Assembly (NCBI GenBank): GCA_045568635.1
Contig: JBJLAO010000004.1
Span: 341,889 to 405,888, forward strand
Reading direction: 5' to 3'
DNA: 64,000 nucleotides
Source: MedAcidi-G1 sp000817085
GTDB lineage: Bacteria; Actinomycetota; Acidimicrobiia; Acidimicrobiales; MedAcidi-G1
The notes under the pieces are model-generated. The model worked only from the letters and a program-made list of their open reading frames with translations. It was not told the origin of the DNA and made no database searches. Shown here piece by piece: positions 7,301-17,145 of the stretch; the first letter of the stretch is position 1, and the number at the start of each line of letters is the position of its first letter. The translations under genes were made by a program, and so were the position numbers.

Positions 7301-8155
7301 TTATGTCTTTTTTTCGATTTTATCCAAAGCTGCTTTTCTCATAGCCTCCACTGGAGCCTCCTCGCCGGTCCAGAGTTTGAATGATTTTGCAGCTTGAAAA
7401 ATCAACATTGATAGACCCCCGTAGGTTTCTACTTTTCTATTTTTAAGAGCTTCCATCCACGGAGTTGAAATAGGGTGATAGATCAGATCCACAGCTAGCT
7501 GACCTTTCGATAATAAATTTGGTTCTATAGGAAAGTTTGTTGTTTCCTCAGTATCTGCCATGCCAATTGGCGTCGCGTTAATGACCAAATCAGCTTCTTC
7601 AGCTGCTTCAGAAATTTTGTCCTCTGATATAAGCCTTCCAACTGAACCAGCCAACTCAAGTGCATCAAGAGCTTTCTTTTTAGTCCTATTAATGACCGCT
7701 ATTTCTCTTGCACCTGCTTCGCCAAGTGAATGGATTATTGATCTTGCTGATCCTCCTGATCCAATTATTAAAACTTTTTTGTCAGCTACATCCAAGCCCG
7801 CATCATGCTTCACGGCATCTATGAAACCATCTCCGTCTGTGTTGTGTCCTTTTAGTTTCCCTCCTTCGTTAACGATGCAGTTAACAGCCTCCAAAGTTTG
7901 CGCACTATCACTAATTTCATCAAGCAAAGCACAGACTTTAACTTTGTGTGGCATCGTTACAGAAAGGCCGGCTATGCCCAAAGCTCTGACCCCTTTGATG
8001 GCATCTGTAAGCTCTTCTTCCGGTGTTTCAAAAGCTGTGTATACCCAGTCCATTTTTGCTTCTTTAAAAGCAGCATTAAGTATTACAGGCGATAAAGAAT
8101 GCTTTACCGGGCTTCCAATTACTCCCACCAAAATTGTTGAACCGCTGATACTCAT
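7301..8155 (-). CDS. aroE: Shikimate dehydrogenase
   Basis: AroE reduces 3-dehydroshikimate to shikimate with NADPH. The substrate domain carries GVIGSPVKHSLSPVILN, and TMPHKVK provides the catalytic lysine. HNTDGDGF and the Rossmann glycine loop IIGSGGSARSIIHSL follow. NATPIGM and DLIYHPISTPWM close the cofactor site. The 284-residue length is typical. It lies between mltG and aroK, the actinobacterial order. Confidence 0.96.
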   Translation of the reverse strand: MSISGSTILVGVIGSPVKHSLSPVILNAAFKEAKMDWVYTAFETPEEELTDAIKGVRALGIAGLSVTMPHKVKVCALLDEISDSAQTLEAVNCIVNEGGKLKGHNTDGDGFIDAVKHDAGLDVADKKVLIIGSGGSARSIIHSLGEAGAREIAVINRTKKKALDALELAGSVGRLISEDKISEAAEEADLVINATPIGMADTEETTNFPIEPNLLSKGQLAVDLIYHPISTPWMEALKNRKVETYGGLSMLIFQAAKSFKLWTGEEAPVEAMRKAALDKIEKKT

Positions 8156-8173
8156 ACCAAAATTATCGCAGAT

Positions 8174-9397
8174 CTAACCGCATCCTAGATCTTTATTTAC
8201 ACATATTTTCCGTGCTTTTTCAAAGTCCTCTGAAGTTATAGCAAATGTGTGAGCACCTATTACTCCATTTTGATCAGTTCTAACGTAATAAAGCCACTCG
8301 CCTTTCACTGGGTTGAGAGCTGCTTGAATTGAAGCTCTACCAGGCGCCGAAATAGCCGTTGGTGGAAGTCCCAGCGAAACACGTGTATTCCATGGAGAGT
8401 CATATTCCAGGTCCTCAATGCTAAGTTCCTGTCCTGCGGTTTTACCAACGGCGTAACGAGAAGTTGCATCGATACCTAATCTCCATCCTCTTTGCAGTCG
8501 GTTGTAGATCACTCTCGATATCATTGGTCTCTCTTTCGCTAGTTGTGCTTCTTCTTCAATTAATGATGCGATTATTAGAGCTTCATACGGGGTAATACCA
8601 AGACTTTGCGTTTTTTTCTCTATTTCTTCTTCTTCAATAACTCTCAAAAATTGTCGATGCATCCGCAACAAAAGACCCATTTCATCTGAAACTGTAGCTT
8701 CGTCTAATTGATAAGTATCTGGAAATAATAAACCTTCCGCTAAAAGAAATGAAAGATTAGACGGATAGTGCTCCCATTTTAAGCGATCGTCTAGGAGTGA
8801 AATCCGAAGTTCCTCTTCGTTGAAAGTTGGCAATGCCTCTAGCAAACGTTTGGTAATCTGATCTACAGTCAACCCTTCAGGAACCGTTACTCTTATAACT
8901 TCTTCCGGTATTGGACCTTTTCTGAGTTCTGCCACTGTGTCTTGGAAACTTGAGTGTTCTCTCAGCAGGTATCGCCCTGCTTGAAAAGAATAGTCTTCAC
9001 CTGTATTACAATTCAAAAACCTTTTCAGCACGCTAGGACATCTCATCCATTGCCTGAACATCGTTGGGCTGTCGATTATTTCCAGATCACCCAAAGTCGC
9101 TATCACATCGTTTGTAGTCCACCCATCTTCTATTGAAAATTCGATTTCTATTCCTGATATTTGACTTGGCTGAACCTGATCATCAATCCAATTTTCAAGT
9201 CTGCTCCACCCACTGAAAAAAACGATGAGCACAACCAGAACAACTAAACCCCAACGAACTATGGGTCCCATGGGAGGTCGGTAGCGAACCCATCGAACAT
9301 CAGATCTTATTTCATAGTCGTCGTCGCCTAGGTGAAACTCTTCGAAGTCACTTTCTTCTTCATAGGGCTTTTCGATTGGTGTTTCGTCTGTCACCAT
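8174..9397 (-). CDS. mltG: Endolytic murein transglycosylase MltG (YceG-like)
   Basis: MltG cleaves nascent peptidoglycan strands next to the membrane and is thought to set glycan length. There is an acidic cytoplasmic tail (residues 1-45), one transmembrane helix (GLVVLVVLIVFFSGW, about 51-65), then a LysM-like part and the YceG catalytic domain. The catalytic glutamate lies in IIASLIEEEAQ, followed by RPMISRVIYNRLQRGWRLGID and LPPTAISAPGRASIQAALNP. It is 407 residues long and has the usual ruvX-mltG-aroE neighbours. Confidence 0.95.
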   Translation of the reverse strand: MVTDETPIEKPYEEESDFEEFHLGDDDYEIRSDVRWVRYRPPMGPIVRWGLVVLVVLIVFFSGWSRLENWIDDQVQPSQISGIEIEFSIEDGWTTNDVIATLGDLEIIDSPTMFRQWMRCPSVLKRFLNCNTGEDYSFQAGRYLLREHSSFQDTVAELRKGPIPEEVIRVTVPEGLTVDQITKRLLEALPTFNEEELRISLLDDRLKWEHYPSNLSFLLAEGLLFPDTYQLDEATVSDEMGLLLRMHRQFLRVIEEEEIEKKTQSLGITPYEALIIASLIEEEAQLAKERPMISRVIYNRLQRGWRLGIDATSRYAVGKTAGQELSIEDLEYDSPWNTRVSLGLPPTAISAPGRASIQAALNPVKGEWLYYVRTDQNGVIGAHTFAITSEDFEKARKICVNKDLGCG

Positions 9398-9404
9398 TCT
9401 CCGT

Positions 9405-9818
9405 TCAAGCTCGGTTGTCTAACCATGATTGTAGAATCACTGATGCAGCAACCTGATCAATAACTTTACGTTGTCTCTTATTGTCGAGACCCTGCAAAGA
9501 CAACTCCTGAGCTGCTATCACCGTTGTCAAACGCTCGTCATGTACATCTACCGGGACTGATACGACAGAGGCCAGCTCTTCAACTTCTTTCTCGACTGCC
9601 TTAGCTGCTGGACCTTTATCCCCATTTAGTGAATAAGGCATCCCAACTACGACAAACTCTGCTTCCCATTCTGATACTAGGTCATTAATTTTTTTGTGAT
9701 CTTCTTTGGTGTTTTTTGAACGCGTTAAGACTTGAAGAGGAGTTGCCACTTTTCCATCGTTGTCGCTGATTGCAATCCCGATCCTTTTGCCTCCAAGGTC
9801 TATCCCTAAAGCTCTCAT
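9405..9818 (-). CDS. ruvX: Holliday junction resolvase-like protein RuvX (YqgF)
   Basis: This RNase H-fold nuclease is implicated in rRNA processing and Holliday junction resolution. The 137 residues carry the metal aspartate motif ALGIDLGGKRIGIAISD, VVVGMPYSLNGDKGPAAKAV and the DERLTT motif. It follows alaS by 4 nt and precedes mltG by 7 nt, as in other actinobacteria. Confidence 0.94.
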   Translation of the reverse strand: MRALGIDLGGKRIGIAISDNDGKVATPLQVLTRSKNTKEDHKKINDLVSEWEAEFVVVGMPYSLNGDKGPAAKAVEKEVEELASVVSVPVDVHDERLTTVIAAQELSLQGLDNKRQRKVIDQVAASVILQSWLDNRA

Positions 9819-9822
9819 TTTC

Positions 9823-12402
9823 TCAACCTGCGTGGGCGACTGCTCTAGCTTGCTCTAATGCTTCTTCAAGATTTTCTGGACTTTTGCCACCAACTACTGT
9901 GAGTTCAGCATTTGATCTTCCTCCACCACCTATTGTTTTCGCCGCTTCAGTCAAAATAGTTCCAGCGTTCAAACCACTATCGACCTTAACAGCAGCGATT
10001 AAAGCAGCGCCTCCATCAGTTGGTGCAGTTCCTAGTATCACAGCTTTAACCTCTTCTTGGTCTCGTACGGCAACTGCCAACTCTCTCAAACTTTCTCTAT
10101 CTATACTTTCAATTATTGAAACGACTATTCCATCTTCGGCGTTTTCTGCAAGCTCTTTAACCATCCCTAATGCTTCTTTACGTTTCAAATTTTTAACTTC
10201 ACTTTTTAAAGACTTAAGCTCATCCATTTTTCTCTGAATTCCTTCTAATAAGTCTTCAAGTGGCACCCCTACTAGGTCTGCTGCGCTCGAAATGAAACTC
10301 TCAGCTTCTCTCAAATTTTCAATAGAAGATGTGCCGGTGACTGCTTCCAATCGTCGAATGTTGGAGCCTATAGAACCTTCGGAAACGATTTTCACTAATC
10401 CAATGTCACCCAATGCCGAAACATGCGTTCCACCACAAAACTCAAGAGACTTTTCGCCTGCCTGTAAAACTCTGACGGTTTCCCCATATTTGTCGCCGAA
10501 AAAAGCTATTGCACCTTTTTCTTCAGCTTCCTCACGCGTCATTTCTTCATGACGACATTCGGGGTTATTTAGTATTTCAGAATTAACTAGATCTTCGACA
10601 GAGGAAATCTGCTCATCAGTCAACGCTTCAAAATGACTGAAATCAAAACGTAAACGATCTGAACCCACATATGAACCTTGTTGCTTAACATGATCTCCCA
10701 AAACTTCCCTTAAGGCCGAATGGATTAAGTGTGTAGCTGTATGGTTACGTCGAATTCGCGATCGTCTTTCAAGGTGGACTTCAGCGCTTGCCTGTTGGCC
10801 CAACTCTAAATGTCCTTCTAACAATTCATATTGATGTACATGTATTGTGTCTAAGGCAAGAGTCGTGTCAACAATCCTGATTTTGCCAGTTGCTGTGGAC
10901 ATTATTCCTGTGTCACCTATCTGGCCGCCTGACTCAGCATAGAACGGTGTTTCATCAAGAATGATTAGATTTTCATCAAAATATGAGACTGTTGAATTAG
11001 AACTAGTTTTGTCATACCCTACAAAACTAGTTGGACCTTTTTCGTCAAGAACCTTCTTCAACTCTCCTGTCTCGTCAGCATTTATTGCGTCTTTTCGCGC
11101 TGAACGAGCTCTCTCTTGTTGGCTTCTCATTGCTTCTTCAAATCCTTCAATGTCGACCTCAATTGATCTTTCTGCACAAATTTCCTCAGTCAGTTCAAGA
11201 GGAAATCCATAAGTGTCGTGCAGCTTGAAAGATACTTCGCCACTGAGTGTTTTATTTTTTCCAAGGTCTGATATTGCTTCATCAAGAATTAGTAATCCAG
11301 ATTTTAATGTTTCGCGGAACCTATCTTCTTCTCTGTTCAGGACCTCCTGTATAAAATCGAGATTTTGTTTGAGTTCTGGATAATCAGATCCCATAATTTC
11401 TATAACCGATTCTGCTAGTAAAGGCATAACAGAGTCTTCAAGTCCTAGTAGCCATGCGTGTCTTACAGATCGACGTATAATCCGCCTAAGCACATAGCCT
11501 CTGTCTTCGTTGCTTGGAAAGACTCCATCGCTTATCAAAAATGTGGAAGAGCGAGCATGATCGGCAATAATTCTCATTGAGATGTCTGATCTTTCCTCTT
11601 TGCCGTAGGAGACCCCCGCAAGTTCTCCGATTTCTTTAATGATCCTTGAAATTTCGTCGGTTTCCCAAACAGAATCAACTCCTTGCATTACTGTCAAGAT
11701 TCTTTCTAAGCCCAAACCTGTGTCTATGGCCGGAGAAGGCAGTGGAGTCGTAGAACCATCTGGATGTTGTTCGAATTGCATAAAAACAAGGTTCCAAATT
11801 TCGACAAAACGCTCTTCGTCCCCATGAGCTGGTCCACCGTCAGCGCCAAATTCTGGCCCCTTATCCCAAAAAATTTCTGAACATGGACCGCATGGGCCAG
11901 TTTCAGCCATCTTCCAATAGTTATCTTCCCCTAACCGTTGGATCTTGTCAGGGGATACGCCTACTTCATTTATCCAAATCGTCTCAGCTTCATCATCGCT
12001 TTCATGAACCGTTACCCATAGTCTTTCGGGGTCTAGATCAAGATTTTCTGTTACAAATTCCCACGCATAAGAACAAGCATCAGATTTAAAATAATCTCCA
12101 AAACTGAAATTTCCCATCATCTCAAAAAAGGTTAAGTGCCGACTCGTTCTTCCAACTTCGTCCAGATCATTGTGTTTCCCACCAGCTCTCACACATTTTT
12201 GGACGGTTACAGCGCGCGGCCATGGGGCAGGCTGTTCGCCTATCAAATAGGGCTTGAACGGAACCATTCCAGCCACAGTGAAAAGTAATGTCGGATCATG
12301 AGGTATCAGACTTCCTGATGAAACTTTTTCATGTTCGCGACTGGAAAAGAAATCTGTGAATTCGTTACGAATTGCTTTTGCTGTTGATGGTAACTTGCCC
12401 AT
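9823..12402 (-). CDS. alaS: Alanine-tRNA ligase
   Basis: AlaRS charges tRNA-Ala and edits mischarged serine and glycine. The 859-residue protein has the class II catalytic core (1-240; MVPFKPYLIG, RTSRHLTFFEMMGNFSFGDYF), a helical tRNA-recognition domain and the editing domain. In the editing domain zinc ligands are in RNHTATHLIHSALREVLGDH and CGGTHV. The C-terminal DHHA1-type region has the glycine motif KTIGGGGRSNAE. All parts are intact. The ATG is in a clear gap of 47 nt after the small membrane protein gene. Confidence 0.97.
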   Translation of the reverse strand: MGKLPSTAKAIRNEFTDFFSSREHEKVSSGSLIPHDPTLLFTVAGMVPFKPYLIGEQPAPWPRAVTVQKCVRAGGKHNDLDEVGRTSRHLTFFEMMGNFSFGDYFKSDACSYAWEFVTENLDLDPERLWVTVHESDDEAETIWINEVGVSPDKIQRLGEDNYWKMAETGPCGPCSEIFWDKGPEFGADGGPAHGDEERFVEIWNLVFMQFEQHPDGSTTPLPSPAIDTGLGLERILTVMQGVDSVWETDEISRIIKEIGELAGVSYGKEERSDISMRIIADHARSSTFLISDGVFPSNEDRGYVLRRIIRRSVRHAWLLGLEDSVMPLLAESVIEIMGSDYPELKQNLDFIQEVLNREEDRFRETLKSGLLILDEAISDLGKNKTLSGEVSFKLHDTYGFPLELTEEICAERSIEVDIEGFEEAMRSQQERARSARKDAINADETGELKKVLDEKGPTSFVGYDKTSSNSTVSYFDENLIILDETPFYAESGGQIGDTGIMSTATGKIRIVDTTLALDTIHVHQYELLEGHLELGQQASAEVHLERRSRIRRNHTATHLIHSALREVLGDHVKQQGSYVGSDRLRFDFSHFEALTDEQISSVEDLVNSEILNNPECRHEEMTREEAEEKGAIAFFGDKYGETVRVLQAGEKSLEFCGGTHVSALGDIGLVKIVSEGSIGSNIRRLEAVTGTSSIENLREAESFISSAADLVGVPLEDLLEGIQRKMDELKSLKSEVKNLKRKEALGMVKELAENAEDGIVVSIIESIDRESLRELAVAVRDQEEVKAVILGTAPTDGGAALIAAVKVDSGLNAGTILTEAAKTIGGGGRSNAELTVVGGKSPENLEEALEQARAVAHAG

Positions 12403-12449
12403 AAAACAAGCCTAGCGCTGTGAAGTGGGGCAAATAGGTAGGTCCAGGC

Positions 12450-12758
12450 TCAATTATGCTTTTGGGGTCTTACTGGTCTGTGTTGTCGTCTCGAATAACT
12501 CTCTTGCTGGTTAAGAGGCGAGTTAAAATTTTTCGTACTTTTTGTACCAAAATCAAATTCTCGGCCAGTAACCCTTTTTCGGAATCTTTTAATCAATTCG
12601 CTTCTTTTGTCTAACATTCCCTCTGGTGCAAATTCAAGTTTGGAAAGGGTATTACGCACATACCTATTTACTGTTTGACGAAAACGATTCTCCATCCAAT
12701 TTGACGCTAAAACGCCCAAAGCCCAACCCAAAAGCAGCCAAAATAAACGTCTTCGCAT
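12450..12758 (-). CDS. Small membrane-anchored protein between rarA and alaS (possibly DUF6167-like)
   Basis: This 102-residue protein begins with one hydrophobic helix (LFWLLLGWALGVLASNW, about residues 5-21). A very basic, helical region and a disordered arginine/glutamine-rich tail follow. Actinobacteria often have a small single-helix protein of unknown function at this place between rarA and alaS, and the N-terminal MRRRLFWLLLGWALGV resembles those. This is my recollection of synteny, not a search. No catalytic motif is visible. Its start overlaps the rarA stop by 1 nt, so it is in the same transcription unit. Confidence 0.7.
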   Translation of the reverse strand: MRRRLFWLLLGWALGVLASNWMENRFRQTVNRYVRNTLSKLEFAPEGMLDKRSELIKRFRKRVTGREFDFGTKSTKNFNSPLNQQESYSRRQHRPVRPQKHN

Positions 12759-14083
12759 TAGTTTTCTTCCTCTGGAACAACTTCCACATTCTTAGTTTCT
12801 CTTAGTTCAATCATTCTCTCGATTACCTGATTTTCAAATCCGTGTGTTGAAGGTTCATAATAAATATTTGATTCAACCTCTGCAGGTCTATATTTTTGCT
12901 CAATCCAACCTTTTGGATAGTTATGCGGGTACTCATAACCTTCTCCATGTCCAATGCCTGAAGCTCCACTGTAATGAGCGTCCCTCAAATGTGGGGGAAC
13001 GCGTCCTTCGCCTGCCGAAGAAATATCCTGCATGGCTGTAGTCAGGGCAAGTGTTACTCGATTAGATTTTGGAGCTGTAGATAAATGAACTACTGCTTGA
13101 GCTAAATTAAGTTGAGCTTCAGGAAGACCCACGAACTCTACTGCGCGTGCTGCCGCGTCCGCTATGAGTAAACTCGTCGGATCTGCCATACCAATATCCT
13201 CACTTGCCAAAATAACTAAGCGACGGGCTATAAATCTTGGGTCTTCACCTGCTTTTAACATGCGAGCTAGCCAGTAGAGACCTGAATCGGCATCAGACCC
13301 CCGGATACTTTTTATGAAGGCACTAATTATGTCGTAATGCTCATCTCTTCCATAACGGATGGCTTTAGCCCCTAGAGATGCTTCGACATCTTTTAACGTA
13401 ATTTTTTTTTCGCCTCTTCCAATCGCTATCGCTGAAGCAACTTCAAGACTGGTCAAAGCTTGTCTACCATCTCCTACGGAACGGTCTGCTAACAAATCCA
13501 AAGCTTCTGAATCAGCTTTCACTCCTTCTTCCTCTGCGCCTTTCATCAGTAGTTCTATTATTGAGTCTCTATCTAAAGGTTCAAGACGAAATAACGTCGA
13601 TCGTGAAAGTAAAGGAGCGTTTACTTCGAAATATGGATTCTCGGTTGTGGCGCCTATCAGTACGATTAGACCAGATTCAACTGAGGGTAGTAAAGCGTCT
13701 TGTTGAGATTTGTTAAAACGATGCACTTCATCTAAAAAAAGTATTGTGCCCACTCCAATCTCACCCAATCGTTTTTCTGCAACTGTTACTAGTTCGCGCA
13801 CGTCTTTCACACTTGCAGAAACGGCTGACATCTCATGAAAGTCTTGTTGCGTAACTCGTGCTATCACCCTCGCTATTGTTGTTTTGCCAGTACCGGGAGG
13901 TCCCCAAAGTATTAAGGAGGAAAGCTTGTCTGTTTCAATCAGCTGGCGGAGAGGTTGATCTTTACCAATCAGATGCTTCTGGCCAACTACATCATCTATC
14001 AATAACGGTCTTAAGCGATCTGCTAAAGGTCCTCTATTTTTCAAACGCTCTTTTGCTACGTGTGTAAAAAGATTTTCGGTCAC
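12758..14083 (-). CDS. rarA: Replication-associated recombination protein RarA (MgsA)
   Basis: RarA is a AAA+ ATPase of the clamp-loader clade that acts at stalled replication forks. Domains in order: DVVGQKHLIG (residues 29-38), Walker A WGPPGTGKTTIARVIA (about 60-75), Walker B ILFLDEVHRFNKSQQDALLP, sensor 1 IGATTENPYFEVN, then the C-terminal tetramerisation domain ending with PHNYPKGWIEQKY and YYEPS. The length of 441 is typical. The start is ATG 14083 in a short intergenic gap of 42 nt after aspS. Confidence 0.96.
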   Translation of the reverse strand: MTENLFTHVAKERLKNRGPLADRLRPLLIDDVVGQKHLIGKDQPLRQLIETDKLSSLILWGPPGTGKTTIARVIARVTQQDFHEMSAVSASVKDVRELVTVAEKRLGEIGVGTILFLDEVHRFNKSQQDALLPSVESGLIVLIGATTENPYFEVNAPLLSRSTLFRLEPLDRDSIIELLMKGAEEEGVKADSEALDLLADRSVGDGRQALTSLEVASAIAIGRGEKKITLKDVEASLGAKAIRYGRDEHYDIISAFIKSIRGSDADSGLYWLARMLKAGEDPRFIARRLVILASEDIGMADPTSLLIADAAARAVEFVGLPEAQLNLAQAVVHLSTAPKSNRVTLALTTAMQDISSAGEGRVPPHLRDAHYSGASGIGHGEGYEYPHNYPKGWIEQKYRPAEVESNIYYEPSTHGFENQVIERMIELRETKNVEVVPEEEN

Positions 14084-14125
14084 CCACTAGAACCTAGTTG
14101 AGTTCTATCGATCAATTAGTGCATC

Positions 14126-15865
14126 TCATGTGGATGAGGGTAAAACTTTCAAGCCAAGTTCTTTCAAATGTTGATCATCTATAGGTAATGGTGCGTTAGT
14201 AAGAGGATCTGAACCGGATTGAGTCTTAGGAAAAGCAATAACTTCACGAATATTCTCTTCCCCTACAAGAATTGCTGTTAATCGATCTAAACCAACAGCA
14301 AAACCAGCGTGTGGTGGGGCTCCAAATTTAAATGCATCCAATAAGAAACCAAAACGCTTCCTTGCTTCCTCTGGTTCTATCCCGAGTGCAGTAAAGATTC
14401 TTTGTTGAATATCTTCTCTGTGTATCCTGACACTTCCGGATCCGAGCTCCCAGCCATTCAAAACCAAGTCATAGGCGAGTGAACGAATACCCTGTGTTTC
14501 TCCATCTTCTAAAAGAGCTAGATCTTCTTCGTGTGGCATTGTAAATGGGTGATGTGAAGAAGATGGATTTCCATTTTCGTCAGTGCCTTCAAATAATGGA
14601 AAATCTATAACCCATAAGAAATGGAACCCACCTTCATTTATTGGTGGCCTACCTATTTCTAATCTTACTAGACCTAGAACATGACAAACGGTAGACCATT
14701 CATCAGCTACTAAAAGTAAAAGGTCGCCCTCTTCGCCAGACATTTCTGATTTAAGATGGATTTTTTCTTCCTCAGAAAGAAACTTCGCTATGGGTGAAAC
14801 CATTTCAGAGTCTTCTATTTTTATCCAAGCCAGGCCCTTAGCTCCCCAATTCTGAGATTTGTTAGTTAGTTCGTCTAGTTGACTTCTAGAATATTCTGCG
14901 CCACCAGGAACACGTATTCCCTTTATGCAAGGAGCTTGAAAAGCTCTGAATTCAGTACTTTTGAAAAGCTCAGTGAGCTCAGTTAGTTCGAGACCAAATC
15001 TCGTGTCTGGTTTATCTGAACCGAAGCGCTCCATCGCTTCTTGCCATGTTATTGATGGAATTGTGTTTATTTTTTCTCCAGTAACAGCCTCTGTCGCAAC
15101 AGTTACTGCTGATGAAACTATGTTTCTGATATCTTCACCATTCACAAAACTTGCTTCAATATCTAGTTGCATAAACTCATACTGCCTGTCGGCTCTTAGG
15201 TCTTCATCTCTAAGACATCTAGCTATCTGGTAGTACCTATCTAAACCTCCGAGCATGCAAAGTTGTTTAAAAATCTGTGGGCTTTGTGGAAGAGCATAAA
15301 AAGAACCCGGATCTTTACGCGATGGAACTACAAAATCTCTGGCCCCTTCAGGGGTGCTGGCTACAAGCATTGGCGTCTCAACTTCCATGAAACCTTGCTC
15401 CTCCATTGCTTTTCGAACAGAGCTCGTTACTAGGGCGCGTGATTGTAAATTATTTTGAAGTCTGTTTCTTCTCAAATCCACATACCTATGCCTAAGGCGT
15501 AAAACCTCATCTACATCTGTTCTGTCATCTATTGGGAAGGGTGGGGGTTCGGCTTTCGCTAGAACTATGATTTCAGAACCTTCAATTTCTATTCCGCCTG
15601 TGTCCAAAGAATCATTTACAGTTTCAGTTGGTCTTTCTCTGACCTTTCCTTTTACTTGAAGAACGTACTCTGAGCGTAAATCTGAAGCCCCTTGAACCAC
15701 GACTTGAATAACTCCACTCCGGTCTCGTAAATCTATAAAAGCGAGATGCTCGCCATGTTCTCTGCGTCGATCAACCCAGCCACATACGATCACTTCTTTT
15801 CCTACATCATCAACTCGAAGATCACCGCACCTGTGGGACCGCATAGAAGTTTCATAGTTTGTCAT
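14126..15865 (-). CDS. aspS: Aspartate-tRNA ligase
   Basis: This is a class IIb aminoacyl-tRNA synthetase of 579 residues. It has an N-terminal OB anticodon-binding domain (VIVCGWVDRRREHGEHLAFIDLRDRSG), the catalytic core (motif 2 RDEDLRADRQYEFMQLDIE), the bacterial GAD insertion and motif 3 GFAVGLDRLTAILVGEENIREVIAFPK. Whether it is discriminating or also charges tRNA-Asn cannot be decided by eye. ATG 15865 has AAAGAGG 5 nt upstream and overlaps the hisS stop (ATGA), so the two synthetases are coupled. Confidence 0.96.
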   Translation of the reverse strand: MTNYETSMRSHRCGDLRVDDVGKEVIVCGWVDRRREHGEHLAFIDLRDRSGVIQVVVQGASDLRSEYVLQVKGKVRERPTETVNDSLDTGGIEIEGSEIIVLAKAEPPPFPIDDRTDVDEVLRLRHRYVDLRRNRLQNNLQSRALVTSSVRKAMEEQGFMEVETPMLVASTPEGARDFVVPSRKDPGSFYALPQSPQIFKQLCMLGGLDRYYQIARCLRDEDLRADRQYEFMQLDIEASFVNGEDIRNIVSSAVTVATEAVTGEKINTIPSITWQEAMERFGSDKPDTRFGLELTELTELFKSTEFRAFQAPCIKGIRVPGGAEYSRSQLDELTNKSQNWGAKGLAWIKIEDSEMVSPIAKFLSEEEKIHLKSEMSGEEGDLLLLVADEWSTVCHVLGLVRLEIGRPPINEGGFHFLWVIDFPLFEGTDENGNPSSSHHPFTMPHEEDLALLEDGETQGIRSLAYDLVLNGWELGSGSVRIHREDIQQRIFTALGIEPEEARKRFGFLLDAFKFGAPPHAGFAVGLDRLTAILVGEENIREVIAFPKTQSGSDPLTNAPLPIDDQHLKELGLKVLPSST

Positions 15866-17121
15866 CCGAGCCTCTTTTCGAGATTGGCAATTACTGAATC
15901 TGAGGCAATTTCCTCTTGACCTTCTTCACCTCTTAGGTCTCGAATCGTAACAACTCCTTTTTCCACTTCATCCTCTCCAATAATTAATGCAATTTTTGCT
16001 CCACTTTTATCCGCAGCTTTCATCTGAGCTTTCATTGAACGATTCCCAAAAGATCGATCAACTTTAAAACCTTTTTGCCTAAGTTCATCTGTGATGACTA
16101 GTGAATTTTCTCCACCAGTTGTATCCACAACATAAACCTGCAAGAACTGCCCTGGCCCTATAAAAGTTTTTTCTGCTTCACAAGCCATCAAGGTTCTATC
16201 TAGACCTAAAGCAAAACCGACTCCAGGTGTTGCAGGAGCTCCCATCTCTGCGGCTAAACCGTCATAACGACCTCCGCCACCAATTGCATCTTGTGCAGCA
16301 TCAATACTTTTGGTTGTGAATTCAAAAGTAGTTTGAACGTAATAGTCAAGACCTCTAACGAGATTTGGCTTTACCGAGTAGGGTATTTTTAATTTATTTA
16401 AACCTTCTTGAACCTTGTTAAAATGGTTTTTTGCTTCATCAGATAAGTATTCGAGAATACTTGGAGCTTCAGAAACTACTTTGATATCTTCGTCACGTTT
16501 CGAATCTAAAACTCTTAGTGGATTAGAAATAAGAGTCTCTTGTGCCTCAGTTGATAGGCCATTCTTTTGTTTTTCAAAGTACTCACTTAGAGCTTCTATA
16601 TATCTAATCCGATCCTGAAGAGTTCCTACAGAATTCAATAAAAGATCAACTTGTTTGAGCCCTAAAGATTCGTAAAATCTCCATGCGATAGCTATCACTT
16701 CTACATCTAAATATGCATCTTCTGTCCCCAGTGCTTCGATACCTACTTGATCAAACTGCCTAAATCTCCCTTTTTGAGCTCTTTCATATCGAAAATTGGG
16801 TCCTGCATACCAAACTTTCCATGGTAACGATGGCCGATGCTCTGCATAGGAACGGACAATCGAGGCTGTTTGTTCCGGCCTTAAAGCTAAATTTCTTCCA
16901 CCTTTGTCTTCAAAATCGTACATTTCTTTACTAACCACATCTGTACCATCACCTAGGCGTTGAAAAACTTCTATATGTTCAAACATTGGTAGAACAATTT
17001 CTGCATAGCCGGCGCTACCTGCAATTGCTGAAAAAAGATCTATAAACGATCGTCGTCGTTCGGAATCTGGCCAAACTAAATCTCTGGTGCCTTTAGGAGC
17101 ACGGTAAACAGAATTCTTCAC
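15862..17121 (-). CDS. hisS: Histidine-tRNA ligase
   Basis: HisRS is a 419-residue class II synthetase. Motif 1 lies around FEHIEVFQRLGDGTDVV and motif 2 at RPEQTASIVRSY and GPNFRYERAQKGRFRQFDQ. The histidine-binding loops VRGLDYYVQTTFEF and GGGRYDGLAAEMG are present, and motif 3 is PGVGFALGLDRTL. The C-terminal anticodon-binding domain starts near residue 325. The start is a GTG at 17121 reading into NSVYRAPKGTRDLVWPD, the expected N-terminus. It lies 24 nt downstream of rel. Confidence 0.96.
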   Translation of the reverse strand: MKNSVYRAPKGTRDLVWPDSERRRSFIDLFSAIAGSAGYAEIVLPMFEHIEVFQRLGDGTDVVSKEMYDFEDKGGRNLALRPEQTASIVRSYAEHRPSLPWKVWYAGPNFRYERAQKGRFRQFDQVGIEALGTEDAYLDVEVIAIAWRFYESLGLKQVDLLLNSVGTLQDRIRYIEALSEYFEKQKNGLSTEAQETLISNPLRVLDSKRDEDIKVVSEAPSILEYLSDEAKNHFNKVQEGLNKLKIPYSVKPNLVRGLDYYVQTTFEFTTKSIDAAQDAIGGGGRYDGLAAEMGAPATPGVGFALGLDRTLMACEAEKTFIGPGQFLQVYVVDTTGGENSLVITDELRQKGFKVDRSFGNRSMKAQMKAADKSGAKIALIIGEDEVEKGVVTIRDLRGEEGQEEIASDSVIANLEKRLG

Positions 17122-17145
17122 AAAAACGAGGTTACTATTGTTGGC

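Noticed and set aside
7560..8177. 205-residue open frame on the plus strand
   Set aside because: It is the antisense shadow of aroE; its serine/alanine-rich translation has no family features.
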